A program made the position numbers and the translations under genes. A stretch of 64,000 bases of DNA from Acetobacterium wieringae (GTDB lineage: Bacteria; Bacillota; Clostridia; Eubacteriales; Eubacteriaceae): assembly GCF_026646375.1 (NCBI RefSeq), contig NZ_JAIPPU010000009.1, positions 62,001-126,000 on the forward strand, in the 5' to 3' direction. Each line of letters opens with the position of its first letter. The first letter of the stretch is position 1. The notes beneath the pieces were generated by a model that worked only from the letters and a program-made list of their open reading frames with translations, was not told where the DNA came from and did no database searches. Shown one piece after another: positions 39,334-48,495 of the stretch.

Positions 39334-41118
39334 CTATATAGGCAGTGTTCTCAATAATTGGGAAAAGTCGGGATCATCCAGAGGGCCGCTCCACCAAGAT
39401 CCTTGGAGATAATCGCATTGGTGCTGCTGTAAATAGTCTGCTTGGGTCTGGGTTTGTACACCTTTGGCAAAAACTTCCAGTTTCAACTGGTGTGCGAATA
39501 AAACCATGGCCGCAAGGAGATGAGCCGTTTCATTACCATCATTAATGGCATCGATATAGTTCTGTGCAATATTAATTGTATCAATGGACAAGGTCTGAAG
39601 TTCGTTAATATAGCTCATGATTTTGCCAAAATCATCCAGGGAAATAAGAATATCAGCTAAGCGGAGTTCCTTGATCACCTCGGCCAGCTGCGGGGGAGCC
39701 GCCATAAAAGTCGATTCACTGATTTCAAATTCCAGGTTGCTGCCGACCATACCCGCTTTGGCCAGGGTCGTTTTTACCATCGGAACAAAGCCTGGATCCA
39801 GAAGTTCAACAGCAGAAATATGAATTGACATAATCAGCGGTGCGTCGTAAATGGATTTAAATTTCTGGTATTTTTCGCAGGCTGTGTGAAGAATCCACTG
39901 CCCCAACAATGGCATCAGACCATTTTTTTCGGCAATCGGCAAAAAAATCTCCGGACTGACGTTACCCAGGTCACCAGAATTCCAGCGTGTCAAAACCTCG
40001 AAACCCCGCAATTGTCGGGAGTCAGCTGCGAATTGCGGCTGAAAGACCTGATAAAATTCATTGTTTTCGAGAGCCAGGTTGAAGTAATGGGTGTAATCCA
40101 GCTTTGCAGATGGTTCGGCATTTTTTTTCTGATTAAAAAACTCAATGCCGGCGGTCTTATGGGTTTTAGCCTGGTACATTGCATGATCGGCGGATTTTAA
40201 AAGTTCAGCTGAAGTACTGCCATCTTCGGGGTAGCGGGACAAACCGAAACTGGCCCGAACTGGCAGGGGCCTATTTTCAATGATCAGATCATCGATGAGT
40301 TGTTGCCGTAAATTTTCAATGTAGCTAAAAAGGGCAGCATCAGTCAGGGGACGTTTAATGATTAAGGCAAACTCATCACCGCCCAGTCGCCCCAGCATAT
40401 CATCGTCATGAATGGCATCCTTTAGTTTAGCAGAAACCCCTTGGAGCAATAAGTCCCCCACATGGTGACCTAAGGTATCATTGACTTGCTTAAAGTCATC
40501 CAGGTCGATAAAAGCGAGGGCAAAATGAAGATCGGGTTCCTCAATCGAGGTGATCAGTTGATCGATTCGATTGATCAGCATTTTACGATTCGGTAATTCG
40601 GTGAGCATGTCAATAAAGGCCATACGGCTTAATTTCTCTTCGTTAGATTTAATAATTTGGTTGTAGGCTGTCAGCAGATCATTTTGTTCAGCCATTTTCT
40701 GGTTTTTAACGGTGATTTCATCGATCTTCCGGTGATAATTAACAATGAACAAATAAATTATGGAGATGATAAATATCGTGGAGATCGGAACGATAACCAT
40801 CGGTTTACCATGTATACCCGGTTGATTAAATCCGGAAAGACTAACACTGAGAATCAGCAACAGGTTTAACAAAACGGATAGAACATAACCCCATTTTTTG
40901 ATGCGAATCGTCAGAAAAATTGAAATAAATACTTGAACTTGTGAAAGAATCACGCCGATATCGGCAACGGTCTTTAATTGAGAATCCAGAAAGCCGAGTA
41001 GGATAAAAAAGGCAATACAAAGTGTGCCGGTAATCCATTGAATGATTGCATTGCCGGAAAGGTAGGCTTCATTATCAAAGATGTGGCTAAGAGGACCTGG
41101 CTTATTTTTATCTGACAT
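39334..41118 (-). CDS. Membrane GGDEF-EAL protein with degenerate EAL domain
   Basis: The 594-residue product has about four helices in residues 20-130, a short coiled segment, a GGDEF domain with intact RLGGDEFALII, and an EAL-type domain. The EAL domain has lost key residues: EVL for EAL, SIHIS where the metal asparagine (NxS) should be, TINIA in place of the lysine-aspartate (LKID), and FAKGVQT in place of AEGVET. The DDFG aspartates and the QG motif remain. It should make c-di-GMP but not hydrolyse it; the EAL part may bind c-di-GMP as a sensor. It is divergent from another c-di-GMP gene. Confidence 0.9.
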   Translation of the reverse strand: MSDKNKPGPLSHIFDNEAYLSGNAIIQWITGTLCIAFFILLGFLDSQLKTVADIGVILSQVQVFISIFLTIRIKKWGYVLSVLLNLLLILSVSLSGFNQPGIHGKPMVIVPISTIFIISIIYLFIVNYHRKIDEITVKNQKMAEQNDLLTAYNQIIKSNEEKLSRMAFIDMLTELPNRKMLINRIDQLITSIEEPDLHFALAFIDLDDFKQVNDTLGHHVGDLLLQGVSAKLKDAIHDDDMLGRLGGDEFALIIKRPLTDAALFSYIENLRQQLIDDLIIENRPLPVRASFGLSRYPEDGSTSAELLKSADHAMYQAKTHKTAGIEFFNQKKNAEPSAKLDYTHYFNLALENNEFYQVFQPQFAADSRQLRGFEVLTRWNSGDLGNVSPEIFLPIAEKNGLMPLLGQWILHTACEKYQKFKSIYDAPLIMSIHISAVELLDPGFVPMVKTTLAKAGMVGSNLEFEISESTFMAAPPQLAEVIKELRLADILISLDDFGKIMSYINELQTLSIDTINIAQNYIDAINDGNETAHLLAAMVLFAHQLKLEVFAKGVQTQTQADYLQQHQCDYLQGSWWSGPLDDPDFSQLLRTLPI

Positions 41119-41418
41119 AAAGGATACTCCTTTCTGAGCGGGGATCGGATTAAATATTACGGTTAAAATAATAAATAGGGTCTGTCATTTTTGTTTGATT
41201 ATTGATATGATAAGATCAAGTAATTCTTTCATTTATAATACCCCAGGGTGATTGAAGCAATCAGAGATTGAGCAGGATGAGCGCAGAAATTTCTAATTGC
41301 GGTTTTTGATGAGAATGAAACAGTAACGGATTGATTTAAAGAATTGATAGCTAGCCAGTATCGTGAAAACGATCGACAAACGATAACAGATAATCGAAGA
41401 AAATAGAGATGGTGTCAG
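41119..41418. other. Divergent intergenic region between c-di-GMP genes
   Basis: No gene or riboswitch was recognised. A TATAAT at 41234-41239 lies on the plus strand without a convincing -35; the 180-base leader that would result has no clear terminator or c-di-GMP aptamer. Confidence 0.35.
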
Positions 41419-43869
41419 ATGAAACTGAAATACAAAACAATTATAATCGCCCTTTGCAGTGCGACAGTTCTACTGGGCGTCACCTATGGAATTTTTTATT
41501 GGGTTTTTTACGGCTATGTTGACGATGCCCAGCAAAATCAGATGGATAAAGATTTTGAAATGGTTGAGACGATTATTGACAACGAAAAAGAAACATTCAC
41601 TAGTATTTTAATAGATTGGGCTTTTTGGGACGATACGTATAATTATATCAATGATCATAATCTAAATTATGTAACCGTTAATCTGAACGATGAAACCATG
41701 GAAAACCTCAATCTGAATATGATGCTTTTTATTGATCAAAACGGTGTGCTTGTTGGATCGGCTGAGTTCGACCTGACTGAAGAACAGGTTAGAACTTTGC
41801 TTGATAAAATTATGCAGAATAACTTTTATAGCGAGCTTCTGACTGAAGAAGCGGATAGTGCAACGGATTTGATGCTGTTGGAGGGACAACCCTATCTGAT
41901 CGCCGTTGGGCGGGTCAGTAATTCCAGCCATAATGCGGTCAGTAATGGCAGTATGGTGATGGTCAAAACCGTAGATGACGAAATGACAACTTATATTGAA
42001 TCATTAACGGGCGTCAATGTGGAATTAAGAGAAGCCGTGTCTCCCGTTCTTGAAAATCAAATCAGCAAAAGAGAATTCGACGGAAAACCTTATCTCACGG
42101 CCAGTCGGCTTCTGCCGGACAGCAGTGGGGAAGAAATCATTGTGATGACGATTTCCCGGATTGAAGAAAACTATAGTTTTATTAAACACCAATTTAATCT
42201 CTTTATGATCAGCTTTATCGGGTTACTCCTTTTGATTCTCAGCTTTGACTATTTTATAGTAAACCGTTATTTTCTAAAAAGAATAGAAAAGCTGATTGAC
42301 TTTACCAAAGAGGTGGGAATAAAACGGGATACGACCCTATCGATCAGCATGGAAGGACAGGATGAACTAAAAACCCTGGCGGATTCCACCAATCAGATGC
42401 TTCAGGAAATTGATCAGGCGCATCAGCAGATAAAAATGATGGATGAGCGCTATCGTTTGATTATGGAAGCCACCAATGACGGCTATCTGGATGTTTGGCT
42501 ACAAAAAAAAGAAGCTTATATCAGCCCCGAATGGAAACAATTAATCGGTTATCAGGGGAAAGATGGCCATCAGCTTTATGAGGATTATTTTTTAAAAATA
42601 CATGGAGATTGCAAAAACCGGTTGGAAAACAGTTTTATGGATATGCTTAGTGGTAAAGTTGACTACTTTGAGGGAGAATACCGGGTAATGTCGGAGCTTT
42701 ATGGCATCATCTGGGTTTCTCATCGCGGCAAAGTGGTTCAACGTGATCAGAATAACGAGCCGATTCGTTTTATCAGTACCCTTTCGAACATTACCCGAAG
42801 AAAAACCAATGAGGAAGAAATTCTCTTTTTGAGTTATTCAGATCCCCTGACCCGGCTCAAAAACCGGACTTACATGAAAAAACAGTTTGAAGCGCTCAGT
42901 CAGCAACAAAATCCCCACTATTTTATTATCATGTGTGATATCAACGGTCTTAAATTAACCAACGATGCCTTTGGTCATCAGGAGGGGGATCAGGTAATTG
43001 TGGCGGTCAGCAACGTGCTAAGGCGGATCTGCCGTCCCACCGATTTTATTTCCCGATGGCCTGGTGATGAGTTTGTCATTTTGCTTAAGGACATTGACCA
43101 GGAAGGCGTCTGTCAGCTGATCCGGGAGATTACGGATGAAACGGATAGAATTCGGGATTTCCACTTAAATATCAGTTTAGCCATGGGTTATGCAGAAAGC
43201 AATGTGGATCTGAAAAGGCCCGAAGATGTGTTGAATCTGGCTGAAAATCGGATGTACCGTAATAAGCTGATGGAAAGCAGCAGTTCCCGGAATGCCACGA
43301 TCCGATCACTGGCCCGTACCCTACATGAAAAAAGTACGGAAACTGAAGCGCATACCATGCGGATTACCCAGTTAAGTAAAGCCCTGGGCAGCCGTTTAAA
43401 TCTCCGCAAGGATCAGCTGGACGAATTGGAACTGTTATCACTGCTCCATGATATCGGTAAAATCGGGATCCCTGAATATATTCTGGATAAACCAGCCAAA
43501 CTAAGTAAGGAAGAGTGGGAAATCATTAAAACCCATCCGGAAATCGGCTATCGGATTGCCAAGTCAACCCCAGCATTGGAACATATTGCCGAGGATATTC
43601 TGGCCCACCATGAAAAATATGATGGCAGTGGCTATCCCAATGGATTAAAAGGAGAGGCTATTCCCTACCTGGGTCGTATCATCAATGTAATTGATTCCTT
43701 TGATGTCATGACCCACAGCCGCAGCTATAAAAAAGCCAGTGATTTGTCCTATGCCATCAGCGAGCTTAAAAGCTGCTCCGGAACCCAGTTTGATCCGGAA
43801 ATCGTCAGAGTCTTTCTAAAGATGATTGAAGAAGAAGGTTTGCCGATACAGCTGGAAATTTCAGTATGA
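41419..43869 (+). CDS. Membrane sensor with CHASE4-like, PAS, PGDEF and HD-GYP domains
   Basis: The 816-residue product has helices at about 7-27 and 255-275 around an external CHASE4-like domain (IDWAFWDDTYNYI). A HAMP-like linker and a PAS domain (ATNDGYLDVWLQKKEAYISPEWKQ) follow, then a GGDEF domain whose motif is PGDEF (SRWPGDEFVILL), and a C-terminal HD-GYP phosphodiesterase. The latter is intact: LLHDIGKIGIPEYIL, HHEKYDGSGYPNGLKG, NVIDSFDVMTHSRSYKKA. The domain order suggests a c-di-GMP hydrolase in which the altered cyclase domain may be a GTP-binding regulator. Confidence 0.92.
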   Translation: MKLKYKTIIIALCSATVLLGVTYGIFYWVFYGYVDDAQQNQMDKDFEMVETIIDNEKETFTSILIDWAFWDDTYNYINDHNLNYVTVNLNDETMENLNLNMMLFIDQNGVLVGSAEFDLTEEQVRTLLDKIMQNNFYSELLTEEADSATDLMLLEGQPYLIAVGRVSNSSHNAVSNGSMVMVKTVDDEMTTYIESLTGVNVELREAVSPVLENQISKREFDGKPYLTASRLLPDSSGEEIIVMTISRIEENYSFIKHQFNLFMISFIGLLLLILSFDYFIVNRYFLKRIEKLIDFTKEVGIKRDTTLSISMEGQDELKTLADSTNQMLQEIDQAHQQIKMMDERYRLIMEATNDGYLDVWLQKKEAYISPEWKQLIGYQGKDGHQLYEDYFLKIHGDCKNRLENSFMDMLSGKVDYFEGEYRVMSELYGIIWVSHRGKVVQRDQNNEPIRFISTLSNITRRKTNEEEILFLSYSDPLTRLKNRTYMKKQFEALSQQQNPHYFIIMCDINGLKLTNDAFGHQEGDQVIVAVSNVLRRICRPTDFISRWPGDEFVILLKDIDQEGVCQLIREITDETDRIRDFHLNISLAMGYAESNVDLKRPEDVLNLAENRMYRNKLMESSSSRNATIRSLARTLHEKSTETEAHTMRITQLSKALGSRLNLRKDQLDELELLSLLHDIGKIGIPEYILDKPAKLSKEEWEIIKTHPEIGYRIAKSTPALEHIAEDILAHHEKYDGSGYPNGLKGEAIPYLGRIINVIDSFDVMTHSRSYKKASDLSYAISELKSCSGTQFDPEIVRVFLKMIEEEGLPIQLEISV

Positions 43870-43924
43870 ATCAATAGTCAGGAAAATTAAAGTTGACAAT
43901 AATAAATTTAAGGAGGAATCGGAT

Positions 43925-44380
43925 ATGACAGAAATCATTCAATTAGGGGCCATGGCACCAGATTTTACGTTGGTCGATCAAAATGGTGAGGTGGTCACCC
44001 TGAGTCAGTTTAAAGGGAAAAAAGTGCTTTTGTCCTGGCATCCACTGGCCTGGACGTCGGTATGCACGGACCAGATGCGTTCGCTGGATCGTAATGCGGA
44101 TCGTTTTGCTGGGAAGAATACCGTGGTATTGGGGCTCAGTGTTGATCCCGAGCCATGCAAATCAGTATGGGCCCGGGCGTTATGTCTAAAACAGCTGAAG
44201 ATCCTTTCTGATTTTAATCCCCTGGGAGCGGTTGCCCGGGCCTATGGGATCTTCAGCCCCGAACATGGCGCTTCCAAACGGGCTAATATCCTGATCAATG
44301 AAGTGGGGATGGTGATCTGGGTCAAAAAATATGAGATTCGAACCCTGCCGGATGTGGAAGAGGTATTGGGAAAACTGTAA
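43925..44380 (+). CDS. Peroxiredoxin (AhpC/TSA family)
   Basis: The product is 151 residues from the ATG at 43925, spaced from TAAGGAGGAATCGGAT; an in-frame upstream start at 43826 lies inside the HD-GYP gene. Residues 1-25 are APDFTLVDQNGEVVTLSQFK. The peroxidatic cysteine is in SWHPLAWTSVCTDQM (PxxxTxxC). No resolving cysteine is obvious beyond CKSVW and CLKQL. It reduces hydrogen or organic peroxides. The isoprenoid operon begins 157 bases later, behind a terminator. Confidence 0.9.
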   Translation: MTEIIQLGAMAPDFTLVDQNGEVVTLSQFKGKKVLLSWHPLAWTSVCTDQMRSLDRNADRFAGKNTVVLGLSVDPEPCKSVWARALCLKQLKILSDFNPLGAVARAYGIFSPEHGASKRANILINEVGMVIWVKKYEIRTLPDVEEVLGKL

Positions 44381-44457
44381 AAAACAGTCGTTTTTGATAC
44401 AGCGATGCCCCAGTCCCCGGATCGAGAAACTGTTTGGTAAAGGTATTCGCCTGACGA

Positions 44458-44483
44458 TACCCTGGGTAACCAGGGTGTTTTTT
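44458..44483 (+). terminator. Intrinsic terminator after the peroxiredoxin gene
   Basis: TACCCTGG and CCAGGGTG form a stem around GTAA, with six T after it. It separates the peroxiredoxin from the isoprenoid operon. Confidence 0.75.
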
Positions 44484-44536
44484 GAATTGTTTCGGGTATA
44501 AAAATAAACAGATTTCAAATGAAGGGATGAGAAAGC

Positions 44537-46036
44537 ATGAGCAGAAAGAAGATCATCGTCATCGGAGCTGGGGTCAGTGGTCTTGCCAGTGCCCTGCGGC
44601 TGTTAAATGAGGGCTTTGAAGTTGAGCTATATGAGAAAAATGATCAGGTCGGAGGACGGATGGGGGTAATTTCCGGGAATGGTTTTACCTTTGATTTGGG
44701 CCCGACCATTTTGATGATGCCCCAGATATACAATGAAGTCTTTAGCGTTTGTGGACGAAATCCGGCTGATTATCTCCAGATGGAACGACTCGACCCCATT
44801 TACAAGGTATATTTCGGTGATGGTTCGACCCATGAGGCATCTTCGGAATTAAGCAGTCTGATCAAAACACTGGAGTCGGTGGGTGAAGCAGAGACCCAGG
44901 GTTATCTGGCCTATCTGGCCGATGTTTATCAACGCTATCTGGTGGCCAAAGAGCATTTTATTGAGCGATCCTTTCGCAATGCAAGTGATTTTTATAATCC
45001 GAAAACCCTGCTGGCGGGGCTCCGGCTCAAAACCTTTGACAATGCCTTTGACTCGGTCGGGAAGTTTGTTAAGGATGAAAAACTCAAGGAACTCCTGAGT
45101 TTTCAGACGCTCTATATCGGTATTTCGCCTTTTAATGGGCCCTCGATCTATACGATCATTCCAATGATCGAACTGACCTATGGGGTCTGGTTTTTAAAAG
45201 GGGGAATGCGGGCCATGGCCCTGGCGATGGAAAAACTGTTTTTGGAAATGGGCGGGAAGCTGGTTCTTAATGCCCCGGTAGAGCGGATTAATTGTGATGG
45301 CAACCGGGTTCGCAGCATTACCGTTGGAGGTCAGGAGTATACCGCTGATGGGGTGGTTTGTTCGGCGGATTTTCCCTACGCCATGAAAGCCCTACTGCCG
45401 GACGATTTCAAGCACAAAAAATATCAACCTGCCAAAGTTGAGGCGCTGGATTATTCCTGTTCAGCCTACATGCTCTATCTGGGTCTTGACAAGCGGGACT
45501 TTCCCGGACTCAACGTTCATAATCTGGTTTTTTCACAGGATTTTAAAGGCAATCTTGACGATATCTTTGCCGGAAGCTTTCCGGCGGATCCATCCATCTA
45601 TGTTTATGCGCCAGCCCTTCTGGATGAGAGCCTGGCCCCTCCGGGGCAACTGGGCCTTTATGTGCTGGTGCCGGTACCCAATTTAAAAGATGGCCCACTG
45701 GACTGGAACGACCAGCAGGTCGTGGCTGGCTACCGTCAACAGGCCATGGATAAAATCCGTCAGATTAAGCCGCTGGCAGATTTTGAAGCCCACATCATTT
45801 TTGAAAAAACCTATACGCCCCTTGATTTCCGGGATGACTTCAATGCCCTGTTCGGAGCGACCTTTGGGCTGCGGCCAACCCTTTTGCAGAGCAATTACTG
45901 GCGGCCTCAGCCCAAGGCAATGAAGTATCAAAACCTGTATTTTACGGGTTCCAGCGCCCATCCCGGGGCGGGTGTACCGATTGTATTGACATCGGCCAAG
46001 ATTACCGTGGCCGAAGTGGTGAGGGATTTAACATGA
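44537..46036 (+). CDS. Phytoene/dehydrosqualene desaturase-type FAD enzyme (CrtI/CrtN family)
   Basis: The 499-residue product has the FAD site IIVIGAGVSGLASALRLLNEG, the family segment VGGRMGVISGNGFTFDLGPT (G-R-M, D-G-P residues) and the C-terminal carotenoid desaturase signature NLYFTGSSAHPGAGVPIVL. Length fits both C30 (CrtN) and C40 (CrtI) desaturases. It is the first gene of a five-gene operon and overlaps the next gene by ATGA. In this operon it should desaturate the product of the following squalene/phytoene synthase. C30 versus C40 cannot be told from sequence by eye. Confidence 0.9.
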   Translation: MSRKKIIVIGAGVSGLASALRLLNEGFEVELYEKNDQVGGRMGVISGNGFTFDLGPTILMMPQIYNEVFSVCGRNPADYLQMERLDPIYKVYFGDGSTHEASSELSSLIKTLESVGEAETQGYLAYLADVYQRYLVAKEHFIERSFRNASDFYNPKTLLAGLRLKTFDNAFDSVGKFVKDEKLKELLSFQTLYIGISPFNGPSIYTIIPMIELTYGVWFLKGGMRAMALAMEKLFLEMGGKLVLNAPVERINCDGNRVRSITVGGQEYTADGVVCSADFPYAMKALLPDDFKHKKYQPAKVEALDYSCSAYMLYLGLDKRDFPGLNVHNLVFSQDFKGNLDDIFAGSFPADPSIYVYAPALLDESLAPPGQLGLYVLVPVPNLKDGPLDWNDQQVVAGYRQQAMDKIRQIKPLADFEAHIIFEKTYTPLDFRDDFNALFGATFGLRPTLLQSNYWRPQPKAMKYQNLYFTGSSAHPGAGVPIVLTSAKITVAEVVRDLT

Positions 46037-46899
46037 TCGAAGATGCGATTCAAAAGGATTTAAACTGGTGCGAAACCCTGATTCGGAATAATTCCAGCAG
46101 TTTTTATCGAGCCTTCCAAAAACTACCCCGAGAGCAGGCTCAGGCGGTGTTTGCCATCTATGCTTTCTGTCGGATTGCCGATGATGCCATTGATGTTGAT
46201 AATAACCCGGAGGTGGTTAAAGTGATGGCGGTAAAGCTGTCAGCTTTTGAGGCCGGAGAAACCCCGGATGAACCGATGTGGCGGGCACTGCGCTGGGCGT
46301 TTGACCATTTTCCGCTAACGATCCGACCGTTTCAGGAAATGCTGATCGGTCAGCTTCAGGATGTTGAGTTTAAACAGCCAGAGACCTTTAATCATCTGCT
46401 TGACTATTGCTACCTGGTGGCGGGAACAGTGGGTTTAATGCTTTGTCCGCTGCTGGCTGAGCCGGTAACCATGGAAGCAGAAGCCTTATCGGTGGAACTG
46501 GGAATTGCCATGCAGCTGACCAATATTTTGCGGGATGTCGGTACCGACTATCGGTTGAAGCGGATCTATCTGCCGGAGGATTTAATGAGCGCCTGGGGCG
46601 TCAGTCCTGAGGATCTGGCTGGACCGGAGCCAAGTCCGGAGTTGATCCAGCTATGGGAGTACCTTGCCACTGAAGCGGAAAGCCGCTATCAAAAAATCAC
46701 AATAAATCTGGCGGTGTTTGATAAAAAAGCCCGGTTGCCGGTGTTGTTGTCACTGCTTTATTACAGTAAAATTTTAAAACGGTGTCGGCAAGCCCGGTAT
46801 CATTTGTTGGATCGGCGGATTTATGTGCCCAAATGGGAAAAGGTGATGCTCTATATTTCGGCCAACAGACAGTTGGTGTTGACATCTTTTGGGCAGTAA
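46033..46899 (+). CDS. Squalene/phytoene/dehydrosqualene synthase (CrtB/CrtM family)
   Basis: The 288-residue product has both aspartate-rich motifs of trans-isoprenyl diphosphate head-to-head synthases: AFCRIADDAIDVDNN (DDxxD) and TNILRDVGTDYRLKRIYLPEDL (DxxxD). The starting SSFYRAFQKLPREQAQAV is also typical. It condenses two farnesyl or geranylgeranyl diphosphates. It is translationally coupled to the desaturase and followed by two predicted prenol kinases that could produce its substrate. Confidence 0.93.
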   Translation: MIEDAIQKDLNWCETLIRNNSSSFYRAFQKLPREQAQAVFAIYAFCRIADDAIDVDNNPEVVKVMAVKLSAFEAGETPDEPMWRALRWAFDHFPLTIRPFQEMLIGQLQDVEFKQPETFNHLLDYCYLVAGTVGLMLCPLLAEPVTMEAEALSVELGIAMQLTNILRDVGTDYRLKRIYLPEDLMSAWGVSPEDLAGPEPSPELIQLWEYLATEAESRYQKITINLAVFDKKARLPVLLSLLYYSKILKRCRQARYHLLDRRIYVPKWEKVMLYISANRQLVLTSFGQ

Positions 46900-46922
46900 G
46901 TGACAGAGCAAGGAGGCGGAGA

Positions 46923-47585
46923 ATGGAGAATATCTGGAACAATATTTTGGGAATCGTTGTTTCGTTTATTTATGTGTTTGGCGTAATTTTTCTGGCTAAA
47001 TTTTTGGAGCGCTTCGGCAAAGAAGCCAGCCGCAAGGCGGTTCATATTCTGGTTTGTAACTGGTGGCTGCTGGCGATGGGCTTTTTTGACCATCCTCTTT
47101 GGGCAGCAGTGGTACCGGCCTGTTTTGTGGTACTGAATTACCTGTCCTATCGCTTCCAAATCTTTTCGTCGATGGAACGGGGGGCTGGAAAAGGTGATCT
47201 GGGTACTGTCTACTATGCCATTTCGTTACTGATTCTGGCACTGATCACCTTTGGGCCACTGAACAACCCGGTAGTTGGCGGGGTGGGGATTCTGATCATG
47301 GGTTATGGCGATGGTCTGGCCGCGGTGGTGGGTACCCGCTGGCCAAAGCGGCCGTATCAAATTTTCGGTTCCGAAAAAACGTTGTCGGGCAGTTTGACCA
47401 TGCTGGGCGCTTCGTTTCTGGTGACGACACTTCTGCTGGCAGCCACTGGTCAGCCTCTGGTGCTGATCCCGGCGATTATCCTGGCGGTGCTGGCAACCGT
47501 ACTGGAAGCCGCAACCCCGCTGGGGCTTGATAATCTGACCGTACCTCTGGTCAGTGCGGGAGCCTATTATTTTTTATTTGTCTAA
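46923..47585 (+). CDS. Phytol/polyprenol kinase-like membrane protein (VTE5 / SEC59 family)
   Basis: The 220-residue product starts at ATG 46923 behind AAGGAGGCGGAGA. It has 6-7 predicted helices. Family motifs are EASRKAVHILVCNWW near residue 40, GYGDGLAAVVGTRWPK and SEKTLSGSLTMLGASFL, which correspond to the CTP-binding and catalytic segments of plant VTE5 phytol kinase and dolichol kinase. The predicted reaction is CTP-dependent phosphorylation of a membrane prenol. It is followed after 13 bases by a VTE6-family gene, the next step in the plant salvage pathway. The real prenol is unknown; phytol is unlikely to be abundant. Confidence 0.82.
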   Translation: MENIWNNILGIVVSFIYVFGVIFLAKFLERFGKEASRKAVHILVCNWWLLAMGFFDHPLWAAVVPACFVVLNYLSYRFQIFSSMERGAGKGDLGTVYYAISLLILALITFGPLNNPVVGGVGILIMGYGDGLAAVVGTRWPKRPYQIFGSEKTLSGSLTMLGASFLVTTLLLAATGQPLVLIPAIILAVLATVLEAATPLGLDNLTVPLVSAGAYYFLFV

Positions 47586-47598
47586 ACGGAGGTACAAA

Positions 47599-48453
47599 AT
47601 GGACAATTTAACACAGTATAGCTTGGCGGCGCAGACCGGATCGCCTCTGGAACACGTGGTATATATTTTTTTGTCGCTGGCGGTTTCTGTTTTTGCCTTA
47701 AAGCGCAATGCGTTAACTTTATCGGCGGCACTGGGAGCTTTTTTTCTGGCCGTGGCCTTGTATTTGGCCGGTGGGCCGCTGTTTTTTATCCTTTTGATGG
47801 TGTTTTTTTTCAGTTCTACTATTTTATCGCACTTTAAAGCCAGCATAAAAGATCCGATTGAGGTTCGTCTGCATGCCAAGTCTGGCCCCCGGGATCTGGT
47901 CCAGGTTGGGGCCAATGGTGGTGCCGCCCTGATTATGGCGATTCCCTTTGTTTTATCTCAAAACCCTGCCTATCTGGTGGCAGTGGCAGCGTCCTTTGCA
48001 GCCTGTAATGCCGATACCTGGGCTTCGGAAATCGGAATTCTTAGTAAGAAGACCCCGGTTTCGTTACTTACCTTAAAACCGGTCAGCCCCGGGCTTTCCG
48101 GAGGGGTCAGTCCGCTGGGTTTTTTAGCTTCGCTGGGTGGGTCGGCTGTGGTGGCCTTGACCTATGGTCTTTACCAGTTGGCGGCTGGCAACAACGGGGT
48201 GCTTTTGTGGATGCAAATTCTGATGATTACCTTTGGTGGATTGCTGGGTTCAGTTCTGGATAGCTTTATGGGCGCTGCGTTCCAGGCCAAATATATCAGC
48301 CGTGAAACCGGTGAGCTGACCGAAAAACCGGTGGATAACAATAAACCCAATCAGCTTTATAGCGGACTGGCTTTTGTCAACAATGACGTTGTTAATTTTG
48401 CCAGTTCATTGCTGGCTGCCAGTCTGGTGTTGCTTTTTATCCAGCTGCAGTAA
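47599..48453 (+). CDS. Prenyl-phosphate kinase-like membrane protein (VTE6 / DUF92 / TMEM19 family)
   Basis: The 284-residue product starts at ATG 47599 with GGAGGTACAAA. It has about 6-7 helices and the DUF92 hallmarks: SGPRDLVQVGANGGAALIMA, ACNADTWASEIGILSKKTPV, KPVSPGLSGGVSPLGFLASL and a C-terminal NNDVVNFASSL. Plant VTE6 phosphorylates phytyl phosphate to phytyl diphosphate, and no other biochemical role is firmly known for the family. Its place directly behind a VTE5-like gene and a CrtM/CrtB-like gene strongly suggests conversion of a prenyl phosphate into the diphosphate used by that synthase. Confidence 0.85.
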   Translation: MDNLTQYSLAAQTGSPLEHVVYIFLSLAVSVFALKRNALTLSAALGAFFLAVALYLAGGPLFFILLMVFFFSSTILSHFKASIKDPIEVRLHAKSGPRDLVQVGANGGAALIMAIPFVLSQNPAYLVAVAASFAACNADTWASEIGILSKKTPVSLLTLKPVSPGLSGGVSPLGFLASLGGSAVVALTYGLYQLAAGNNGVLLWMQILMITFGGLLGSVLDSFMGAAFQAKYISRETGELTEKPVDNNKPNQLYSGLAFVNNDVVNFASSLLAASLVLLFIQLQ

Positions 48454-48495
48454 AGACTGGAATTTGGCGATCATTTTCAGGAAAGGAAAAGACGG

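Noticed and set aside
41119-41418. Possible c-di-GMP riboswitch between c-di-GMP genes
   Set aside because: The GEMM core sequences were not found on either strand.
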